Below, one piece after another: positions 38,541 through 47,860 of a stretch of 64,000 bases of DNA (its first letter is position 1; each line of letters starts with the position of its first letter). Position numbers and translations under genes: made by a program. This DNA is from Oxyruncus cristatus (Eukaryota > Chordata > Aves > Passeriformes > Cotingidae). The notes beneath the pieces were generated by a model. It was not told where the DNA came from and made no database searches. It saw only the letters and a list, made by a program, of their open reading frames with translations. The DNA lies in NCBI GenBank assembly GCA_013399855.1, contig VXAY01002117.1, positions 854,565 to 918,564 of the forward strand. The letters are read 5' to 3'.

Positions 38541-39250
38541 CTAAATTAAAAAGCAAGCAAACATTTTAACTTCATGTCTGTGAGAAGTCAATAAAGCCTT
38601 ACTTGCAAAATCAGCAGTAGGTGAACCCCTTTTATCTCAATGCTACCATTTTCCAGCTCTACAATACAGAAGGCCATAGAGCTTTTCTACTTAACAGGTC
38701 TTTTGATCTGTGTAAGCTTTCTTGGTTATTTTAACATGTATATGCAATTTTAAAGCATCCAAGCCTACAAACTGTGTGTATGGCTCAAGCCACGGGCTTT
38801 TTTTCCACTAATCTGTTTTAAAAAAAGCACAAAATGTCAATGCTAACATTTTCATTCCATGTTCAAGGTACGGGTCATCTTAGACGTGTTACCAACTGCT
38901 TTCCTCTTCTCTGGTCTCCACCCACAAACAGCAGTAGTCTCCAGAAACTGGTTGGGCTGTTTGGTTGGGTTTTAAGAGTAGAGTGAATGTTTTACTCCAC
39001 TGTCTTGCCTACTTCCTATAAGAGCAGAACAAGAAGAACAAAGAAAATACCTTCTATCTTCATCTGGGACTTCCCTTTTTTTTTTTTTTAAAGTTAAACT
39101 TAAATACAATTATAATATATTTGTCTTTTTTTAACTGAATCATTGATTTTTGGGTCTTACTTTTAAAGCAGTTGCCCTAACACAGGAAATGCTAGCATAC
39201 CTGATTTTAACAAGATGCACAATAATATGAACTCATTAACACCCATAGCA

Positions 39251-39279
39251 TTCCATTCATAAAGCATGCATGAATGGAA
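39251..39279. repeat. Perfect inverted repeat, 10-bp arms
   Basis: Arms TTCCATTCAT and ATGAATGGAA are separated by nine bases. One such perfect short inverted repeat is about what chance gives in a window this size, so no function is claimed. Confidence 0.7.
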
Positions 39280-41073
39280 ACCAGCACACGTTGTATAGGC
39301 TATAAACCCCAAAGAATTTAGTTAATTCATTACTACATGTTAACCTGGTACTGAAGTAGCACAGGGTATTGTTGGACTAGCACTCCAGCATTACTTTAAT
39401 TAGGTTTTATTTTAAAGAAGCTAATTTGCAAGGGGTAAAAAGATACAGAACCCTGCAATCACAAGTGTATTGCCAAATATTTGATGGCAATCAAAATTGA
39501 ATCAAAATCGAAAAACTCTTACATGAACACCTAGAGATTAAAATCTAGCAGATGGTAAATCATTCTAAGTAATAGCAAGGCCATTTCTTGATCAGTGTTT
39601 AAGGTCTGAATGCTGTAGTATTTCCTACTATTTGATATGTTTGAAGTTTTATCTTGTCATAATTGGAAGAAAAATAACTATTCCATTTGGCTCTCCCTGT
39701 CATTTTAACGATTAAGCACAAGATTAATACTAACAGTTATTTTCTGCCACCTCTTAATACACTCTTTGCCTCCACAGAGATTGATATTAAACTGCTACAA
39801 AAATGAAACTTGAGTGTGACTACCACATGTAAACACACAAATGAAAAAAAAAAAGCTTAATCTGGGGAAAAACAGAAAGCATCATGCATGGACACCATAC
39901 TCAGCCAATTTACCTGAAGAAGGGGGCCCTTAAAAGGTTTCATATTCAGACTTCACTTGACAAATACTTTTAAGGACTTAAAATTAATCTGCAGTCCAGA
40001 AAGCAGAGCAGTATAACTGGGAAGGCAAACCCCACCTTCAGTTACAGTTAAAATACCATTTTGTTACTTTATCAAAACAAGGATTGGGTGTATGTGACGA
40101 CAGTCGGAGCCTCTCTCTCCTCCAGCTGCTGGGCTCTGACTGGACCAATAACCAAGTCACGCTGCTACAGCAGCGGGAACTGTTAAAATTACTGCCCCAC
40201 TAATATTCCAAGGCAACACACCCTAAATAGAAAGAGAAGTCAAGTGTTCAGTGTCCCAGCCATCATCAGCTCTCTCTTGGATGCCTTGGAACCCTGCTGT
40301 AAGTCTAAGCTTTAGCCATATGACAGCATTGACTATCCAGTTTACCACATGCTAGAACAGCCTTCCAAACTAGATGGAATTTGAACTTTCAACCTAGAGA
40401 TAAAAGGCCCACTTCTGAGCCACGTTGTCCCTAGGGTTTTCCTCTTGTAAATAATTCAGTCATGCGTATCTTAAGTGGATCACGGAATCATTTAACAGTA
40501 TATTAAACCAAAAGAACAAGCAGTTATGGCTATTTTTATACCTTGCCCAAACAAGCAATTACCCACCTGTTGCACTACAGTTTATCCACATTTACCTCTA
40601 AGTAGCTTCTACTTTCATTTTCGTGCTAAGATGATGTTCTGGGAGAAGTAAGTTATCTAAATAGTTAAATTCAAATATATCTGGATCCAGATTACAGTGG
40701 AGGTAGAAGGGGGAGCAAACCCAGAAAAAACCCCAATATGCTAACCAAAAATTTATCAAGTTCATAGCATTCCTTTGTAGCATGTGATCAAGAACTGTAA
40801 CAAATTGCTTTCTGGAGTATAGCCTTTTCAAATTTCTATAAAGAAGCTTTTTGTAGCAATCAGTCAAGGACCAAACCAGGCATTGCTGGGATTTCTGATC
40901 CTGCAGTAACTGTTGCTCCCCAGTGTTTTCAGAGATCATTAGCTCTCACAGCCAGGATACACTCAGGTACAAGCCAACTATGTTTCACAGCTGAGAGGAA
41001 TGTGCAAGAGGCTCATTTTTTCCTGAAAACACAACTCAGCTAATCCTAAAACTTCTTTTTTCTCCCCTAAAAG

Positions 41074-41090
41074 AAAAAAAAAAAAAAAAA
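41074..41090. repeat. A homopolymer run
   Basis: Seventeen adenines between short A/G-rich words. No source element is recognised. Confidence 0.85.
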
Positions 41091-41484
41091 GAAAATTAAA
41101 CTTCATAATAAAATGGCAACCATCTAATTCCTTCTCCCACATTGGTAACAATAAATACTACGCTCAGGAGTAAAGGAGCAACATAGCAACTGGAACTCAC
41201 TGGTTAACTGCTGTAGGGAAAAGCCACTGCAATATGACCTGGGTGTTGCAGGACATCACACCCTGGGCTCTGTGGTGAAGGAACCGACCACTGCTCTTCA
41301 CTGACAACAAAGGGATGTTCTCCTGCAAGGTGATGTTGGTGTCACAAGTCACATTAGTTTTATTTCAAGCAAACTAAGCAAGGAAAGTGTTCAGAACTAA
41401 CTCAGTAGCTGCCTTCGATAGGATATAAATGGTTTGTCTTTAACTGCGATTTCACAGTGAAGTTCCTATCACTGCATTTCTTAC

Positions 41485-41545
41485 CTCTTCAGGGGAACCT
41501 CTCCCAGAGTTTTGAAGAAAATCAGCTTTTCCCAACTGTTATATA
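41485..41545 (-). other. Candidate 61-base exon, minus strand (unverified)
   Basis: On the minus strand a good acceptor (CACTTTTGACTTCCAG) and a good donor (GAAGAG followed by GTAAGA) bound 61 bases. Exactly one frame is open, reading YNSWEKLIFFKTLGEVPLK. It needs one base carried in and leaves two bases over. That phase fits the long frame of the candidate exon at 38213-38540, about 2.9 kb further along the minus strand. No protein family is recognised, and phase agreement with a single neighbour is weak support. Confidence 0.15.
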
Positions 41546-42703
41546 CTGGAAGTCAAAAGTGATTATAAATTCACAAGCTAAAAAAGGACCATCTTTGTAG
41601 AACACCCCTCCAGGCATTCCCAGTGTACCAGAAGTTTCCTAGGGATAGCTGGAAGGATCTTTCTCATGGAGCAATCTGCAGATGTTACCTCTCTTGCACA
41701 TTCTCACAAGATTGAGTTATTTTAGCTGGGACTTGCAATAAAATCTCCCCTTAAAAGCCTTTGGCCCAGCAAGAAGAGATTAAAGTCCAGGGGAAAAAAA
41801 CCCAAAATCTGTACAACTAGAGCACAATAAGCAGCGAATTTTCAGACAAACTTATCCCCTGGTTGAGCCAGCTTTGCTGCCTTGTACAGTGAACAATCTA
41901 ATCGTCCGAAAACAAGTTTAAACCATTTATCTATGACAACAGGATCAACTGCACCTTGCACTACTAAGAGGTTATGACAAAAGTCAGCACTGGCAGTATT
42001 GAGTGTGCAGGTTCAGCTGAAGTGACCCCAGCTCACATCTTTGCTTCAAGCACCTGCTTTGTCTGTTCTCTTGGGTGTAAAGACAATTCCCTGATATATA
42101 TAAATACCAGGTTTAAAGTGATGTTGAGGCCTTCAGGCTATAATTAAAATGTCAAACCAAAATAGTTACCAAGGAACAGTGCAGGGAACATTCTAACGTC
42201 CCATTTTTAGGTCTTCGGGTTGGTTTGGGGCTTTTTTGGCTGCTTTTCTTTTAAAAGGACACACAGCACCGTGTGCCTTAAAAAAAAGTAGTCACGGCTG
42301 TGGAATAGAAAAGTAAACAGCTTGAAACAGTCTTAACCTTTTTTAATCTAAAACTTGATTAAAATCTCCCCATGAAGATAAAAGTCTGGTTTTTGTTCGG
42401 AGACTAATCATCTGTACAAGTTTCCTGCCAAGAAGCCTAGTTATGATACTGCATATCAACAACTTGATCTACTTTCTCTTCCTGCTGTCAAAAATTAAAT
42501 CATTTTATTATTTTACAAAGATGAGTATCATCACCATGACAACAAACCTATGACCTGGACAATACCCTAAAATAATGTGTCAAGAAAAAGCAACAAAAGG
42601 AAACAAACAATGAAGAACAGTTCTGGAAGTGTTCCTCTCTGGAAGTATTCCTTCTGCAGGAAACTCACTTCAGGAAATCTGCAAGCCCTCTTAACAAGGA
42701 ATG
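41546..42703. other. Non-coding stretch, no gene recognised
   Basis: AT-rich sequence with only short open frames. It ends where a CR1 copy becomes recognisable. Confidence 0.55.
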
Positions 42704-42983
42704 TTCTCTTCTCCCAAGTAACAAGTGATAGGACAAGTAAATCCAAAAAAAAGGATAAACATCAGAGGATGTTTAGATGAGATATCACAAAACATTTCTT
42801 CACCAAAAGGGTTGCCAAGGACTTGAACCCGCTGCCAAGGAAGTGGTGGAGCCACTATCCTTGAAGGTATCTGAAAGATATGTAGATGTGGCACTCAAGG
42901 ACATGGTCTAGTGGCAGGCTTGGCAGTGTTGGGTTAATGGTTGGACTCAATCTTTTCCAACCTAAAGGATTCTATGATTCTGT
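42704..42983 (+). mobile_element. CR1 LINE 3'-end fragment, plus orientation
   Basis: This CR1 copy retains an intact-looking 3' end. It begins near TTCTCTTCTCCCAAGTAACA, followed by the characteristic GTGATAGGACAAG word. It continues through ACATTTCTTCACCAAAAGGG, GGAAGTGGTGGAGCCACTAT and GGGTTAATGGTTGGACTCAA. It ends with TTTTCCAACCTAAAGGATTC and TATGATTCTGTA. The last part is the short tandem ATTCTATG-like tail that CR1 uses in place of poly-A. About 280 bases remain, so it is 5'-truncated and inactive. Small open frames on either strand here are by-products of the repeat. Confidence 0.95.
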
Positions 42984-43900
42984 AACTTGCCTTTATAGCA
43001 GTCAGGTCTTGAAGCAAAAGGTCACTTCAGAGTTATTTTGGTTTCCTCAGTTAAAGTATTTTTATGTGAGCTACAGTAAAACAAAGCATGTACTTTGCAC
43101 GTGGGCTTTTTTAAACTCAAAGGTGCCTTGAAAACATTTGACAAATCTGGAAAGAAACCAAGGTGCATTCCCTTTTCATTCAGAATGGGCTTTGACTCCA
43201 TTTATGTAAACACAGAAGAAAAACTTGGCCCTACTTTATATGCTTTAAACACCAATTAACTTCACTTTCAAAACTGGTTTACTTTTCCTAACTTAAAACC
43301 TTTTCACACCTTTTTCATACCTTTTTCATATATGGCAGGCAGAAGTATTTCCTAAGGCTATCTAGACATAATAAAGCATCTTTATCATCTTGAGCAATTC
43401 CACTTATTAAATCCTAAGCTAATGTCAAATTAATATTTATGGAAGAAGTGGATTTCCATGAGTATTTCACAGCCGACACTATAAATGTCATTCCCACTCC
43501 CTATTTCCAACTCTTCAGTCTCAACTACTTTATGAATGATAATCAGTTTACTAATATTACTACTCTGTGACTGTGCTGTGTGTACCACAATCAAGGAAAT
43601 GAGACAGATGAAAAGAAAGGGGTTTTATATTATCACAATGTTTTATGCTAAGTCTTATTTTTAATTCATGTAACCACCGAATTATAAGAAGCACAGCCAT
43701 TAGGAAAGGCAGTTGGCATTTCTCAATAAGATTGGAACCAAACTTAATATTTTTCAGCTTTTCTTTCAGGCAGTTCATTTTTTCAAAACTGGTACTTTGA
43801 AGTGACCAAAACAACAACGTAAATTTTGCCAAACGCTTTGGCCCCAACATAAGAAAAAGCATTTTCAAACTGTTGGGCTTATTTGGCTCAGATTTTTTTT

Positions 43901-43914
43901 GTGTGTGTGTGTGT
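43901..43914. repeat. (GT)n microsatellite
   Basis: Seven GT units after a run of eight T. It is short but probably polymorphic. Confidence 0.85.
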
Positions 43915-43926
43915 GCTGAACCACAA

Positions 43927-43965
43927 GTTTATTCCAGTTTATTCCAGCAGTTCGAGAATAAACTG
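43927..43965. repeat. Tandem GTTTATTCCA pair within a 10-bp inverted repeat
   Basis: GTTTATTCCA occurs twice in tandem (43927-43946). The second copy also pairs with a downstream inverse: CAGTTTATTC at 43935-43944 and GAATAAACTG at 43956-43965, with an 11-base loop. The arms are perfect. Confidence 0.75.
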
Positions 43966-45747
43966 TAAACATTTCCACAACATGAAATTCTCAAGCTCTT
44001 GTAACATACACCTGCCCACTCCCACATTTATGTTAGATTTGCCAACCACTGTTCCTTGACCCACCGACCCTGGTCCCTCCCTGGCTGCAGAGGATCCACA
44101 TGATCCTGTGTGCAATGCTCTTACCCCACGTGAGAAATCATGGAAACACTGATTTCAGTTCCCACTCTGAATCAGATGAAGGATGGTGGCTGCTCAGTGA
44201 CCTGGCACTTGAGTGCTGGGAGCTGGCTCCACAGCCAGGAATGAAAACCCTGCACGGTACCCTCAGCTCAAGCTTTCACAAAGAGGAATTTTAGCTCCTG
44301 GCCCTGATTGAAGAACTTTACTTTCCCTTGCAAGGGGAAACCAACACATTTTTGAAAATGTCAACACAATTAGCTTCACATACATCAGAATAATTATTTT
44401 GACACATCAGAAACACTGCATTTGACCCAAAATGAAAAATTCAGTTTCCCTTTATTTCAGTAAACATAGTCTTTAAATATTAATCAGACTAGCTCAAACT
44501 CCCTTTCTCTTTTTTCTTTCCCCATCCTCTCAGTTTGATCAACAACTGAAAGTATGAGGCATTTGCATAAAGTAGAAATAAAGAGAAAAGCCCAACAAGA
44601 GGAAGATAGGTAGCTAAAAATGTAGCAGTAGAAACAAAAGAACACTAGTGCCTTTCATGGTCAATGTTCTTCTACTAAAGAGGAAAAAAGAATCTTTTTT
44701 TTCATTTGCATTACAGTAATACTTGGATGACCAACCCAAGATGAGCTTTCCATTGTGCTCAGTAGAAGACACCATCCCAACTAACAAACAACCAGGGCAA
44801 AGGGCAGGAGAGGAAACAGAAGCATGAAGACATTAAGCAGCTTAGCCAAGGTAACCTGAACTTATTGGAAGAGCCCACGATAAAGCCTATATGTTGCTCT
44901 TCCCATGCAGCAGCTCATACTGAGCCTAAAAGCCTTCCCTGGGAAGCTGTTCCTGAAGAAACATGCCAGATGCAAGAACTACTTCCAAGAAATTTAGAGG
45001 AAAATAAGTCAGCTGTCCCCTTCCTCCGGCACTGGTACAATGCAACTTCCCGCAAGGGGAATGCGGAGAACTGCCGGGCTGCCCTACAAACCTCAGAGGA
45101 ATTACTATAACCAAGGGCAGTCTCTGTCCCTGCAGCAGCTTCCACAGGAGTCTCAAACCTATCATAACACTCAAGTCTCTAAAAGACGGTTAAATCTCGC
45201 TAAAACTCTTAAACCTAAATAACACAAAGGTGATCTCTCTGTCTAGTTGTCAGAGTGCCTGCAACAAACCAGGCAGACACACCTGGAGACACTTCTGTTC
45301 TCTGGGATAAGAGCAGGTATTGAAAAGCTAGCATCCAAACATAGTATCGTATTCATCACGGCTCCTCCTCCTCTTGCATAAGAGTTGTGCTTCTTAGGTG
45401 ATTTCATTTAAATAAAAACTCAGGGTCCCTTGGACAGAAACCCAATTTTGGTTATTGAAATAACAGCTTTAGAAAAATCAGCAAAAAAACATGCATGATT
45501 TCATTCATTTTGTGTTGCACAATCAAATAATGAAGTGGCAAATCTAGAGTTTAAATTACATGGAAGAAACCAAGGTGCAATTGCACAGGCCAAGAAAGCA
45601 CAGATCAAAGTGCTTGTTTTTCTTTGCTACAGATCAACAAAACATTTGGGAGTGTGACCTAAAAGGAGTTTTCCCCTCTCACTGAAGATTTTCATTAAGC
45701 CAATATAAGGATAAGAAAAATGTTAGTACAAAACTGAATTTACTTAC

Positions 45748-45784
45748 AGATATTGAAAGAGGCCATACAAAAATTCCAGGTTCT
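45748..45784 (-). other. Candidate 37-base micro-exon, minus strand (unverified)
   Basis: On the minus strand an excellent acceptor (CAGTTTCTCTGTTTCAG) and a strong donor (ATCT followed by GTAAGT) bound 37 bases. All three frames are open; one reads NLEFLYGLFQY. The length is not a multiple of three, so inclusion would shift a reading frame. The acceptor itself sits in a small perfect hairpin (45781-45797 on the plus strand). No family is recognised. Confidence 0.14.
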
Positions 45785-45874
45785 CTGAAACAGAGAAACT
45801 GAAAGCTATTTATCTAGTTTTGATTTTGTGAAGAAATCAAAAAATTGATTTCTTAAAGACAAGAAATTGTCTTT
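45781..45874. repeat. Cluster of three short perfect hairpins
   Basis: Three perfect inverted repeats lie within 94 bases. TTCTCTG and CAGAGAA have a three-base loop (45781-45797). AAGAAATCAA and TTGATTTCTT have a four-A loop (45831-45854). AAAGACAA and TTGTCTTT have a GAAA loop (45855-45874). The last two abut with no spacer. No known structured RNA family is recognised. Confidence 0.7.
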
Positions 45875-46684
45875 ATGGCAATTTCTCAGACTTATGTCGA
45901 CTCTATAAGCAATGCTGCCTACTTACAAATACCTCTCTAACTAAAGTAGCAATAACTTGATATTTAACAGGAAGCAACCAATTTTCTCCTCAGCTAGTAA
46001 ATTGTTCTATAGCCTTGAACTTCTTTTATAAATATACACTGCTGTTGCTATTAATCATTAAATACTTCATTTAGCACAATCACACATTAATCACTAATGA
46101 CATTAATTGCCAGTTTGTCACAGCCTTAGTAGTCTCTTAAGTGAGCAAAAGCCTTATTTATTGTAGATTCTAGGCACTGATTCCCTAGATGATGAATACA
46201 CAGTTTTCCTATTACTCTACTGAGGCATTATCAAGGTCTTCACTGACAACTGTCTTCTCTGAAGATTATAAACCAAATGTATCTCTCATTTTTCCTCTCT
46301 GAAAATTGTTTAGAAAGTGTGATGTGCATTCATGCTCTTCCTTACAAGTCAATTTGCCTCTGGATCTCCAACTTGCAAGACTTGTAGAACTTAAGGGGCA
46401 TGAGGCAAAAATCTGTGAATCCAACTTACTAATTTTGTAGTGCTTTCCTTCTTCCCCCTGTATACAAAATCACCAAGAGTACTCACTACTGTAGCTGCCT
46501 CCCATGTTAGTTCCACTTCTCCAGACTATCTTTCCTGCCATGTATCTTCCTGCATGTTCCTTATTCTCTTTGGACAGCAGCAGCTATTTCCCAGGATTTT
46601 GCCTTTTCACCTTAGTACTCACATCTCTCTCCAAAGCTCCTCTATCACAGTGACTCCACACTGAAAGTAGTTTTCTCCTTCCAG

Positions 46685-46724
46685 CGCCAAGCTGAGCACC
46701 TCCTTTTTTCAGATGACAGGACTG
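46685..46724 (+). other. Candidate 40-base exon, plus strand (unverified)
   Basis: The acceptor is very strong (AGTTTTCTCCTTCCAG) and the donor is good (CTG followed by GTAAGA). Two frames are open; one reads RQAEHLLFSDDRT. A second acceptor (CCTTTTTTCAG) lies inside the segment. No protein is recognised, and both strands offer comparable candidates, so this may well be a chance pseudo-exon. Confidence 0.12.
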
Positions 46725-47492
46725 GTAAGACACTGAGCTCTAAAAGCTCTACGTGCCACTCTAATTGGGCTTTTCAGTACATTAATGAAACAAATACTTA
46801 GTCACTCTGCTTCAGTCCCCTGCTTTTCACACCCCTTCCTTGCTTTTTCTTGCCATTTCTTCTGAGAAACAAAACCAATGAAAAATAAAAACGAAACATA
46901 AGGTTGCTTAAGAGCTGTGAGGACAGTTTCCCTGTGCCCACGCAGCACGCCTGGGTGGGTGACAGCAGCAGAGCAAAACACGCTGCCTGTCCTCACTGCC
47001 ACCCCACACCCAAAACACAACACGCGGCACAGGAGTCTCCGGAATTCCGGGATTCTCCACCACTGTGTGTATCTTTTGTGATTTGGGTATTTGGTATTTG
47101 AGTCTGAAGCAAAATGGAAGCAAATCAGTCCAGTCAGACATGCACATTAATCAAAAATGTGTGACTACACACCAGTCACCTGCGTGCAGCATCTACAAAC
47201 CCTAACAGCAATGAACGGTAGCTTTTGGTTCACTTGATTGAGTGCACACGTTAAGGAATTCCGAGGAATGTTATTTCTTATTAAAAAAAAACATAAATAA
47301 CAGGACAGTCTGCAGCTCTACTGCATAAACAGTAACCTCGGAAGAGTAAAATTACTGCAAATACTCCTATCTTCATTTCCGAAAAACACCAGAACAGCCA
47401 ACTGTTGACCAACCAAATTAACGCCCAACTATTTAAGACCCAAGTTGGTGCAAGTGAACATCCTTCTTGTTTATCAGCAGAGGACATTTTAG

Positions 47493-47510
47493 AAAAAAAA
47501 AAAAAAAAAA
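47493..47510. repeat. A homopolymer run
   Basis: Eighteen adenines without an identifiable source element. Confidence 0.85.
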
Positions 47511-47639
47511 CACAACTAGCTTAAGCTGCACTGGAAATCAAGGGTCTCCACTTATTTCACAGAGGGTTCTTATTTAAATCAGAAAACCAGTCAGAACAGC
47601 CAGCGACTTGAATACCAACAGGACAGAGTGGATCTAAAG

Positions 47640-47860
47640 GCAGCAGGATGATTTTGGCCTACAGCAGCCATCCCCCCTGGAGGGACAGCAGCCCTGGGGA
47701 GCTTGGCAGGAGGAAGCAAGGACTGGCTGGGGTGCACGGTGGGCCCGGGGCAGCAGCTCCTGCCTCCTGGCTCCCTCGGGAGCCCACCCAGCCAGTGCTG
47801 CTGCCTCCCTCCCACGCCCAGGTCAGGGCATTCCAGGAGAGATTACCTGGGTGAAGGACA
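47640..47860. other. GC-rich patch
   Basis: About 220 bases of high GC in AT-rich surroundings. Overlapping open frames of 68-94 codons lie on both strands. CpG is moderate but not island-like. The simultaneous openness of several frames follows from low AT content. No promoter element or protein family is recognised. Confidence 0.5.

Larger units (their letters stand above)
38541..41484. other. Non-coding AT-rich stretch
   Basis: No gene is recognised. Features are a T-run at 39076-39089, a ten-base inverted repeat at 39251-39279 and an A-run at 41074-41090. A 113-codon minus-strand frame at 40598-40939 shows no recognisable domain. Confidence 0.55.
42984..45747. other. Non-coding stretch with a GT microsatellite and hairpin
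   Basis: AT-rich; no gene is recognised. A (GT)7 repeat lies at 43901-43914, directly followed by a tandem/inverted repeat at 43927-43965. Open frames up to 102 codons are unrecognised. Confidence 0.55.
45875..47639. other. Non-coding AT-rich stretch, homeodomain-type ATTA words
   Basis: No gene is recognised. Around 46049-46112 several ATTA/TAAT words are clustered. An A-run lies at 47493-47510. A plus-strand candidate micro-exon (46685-46724) is listed separately. Confidence 0.5.

Noticed and set aside
44128..44270. Minus-strand Ser-rich frame before a GTAAGA donor near 44125
   Set aside because: The Ser-rich frame meets a stop before the donor, and the other frames are also closed.
12232..46724. 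A single plus-strand gene joining all plus-strand candidate exons
   Set aside because: The phases can be chained, but so can the minus-strand set over the same interval. This shows that the chain is weak evidence, and no peptide is recognised.
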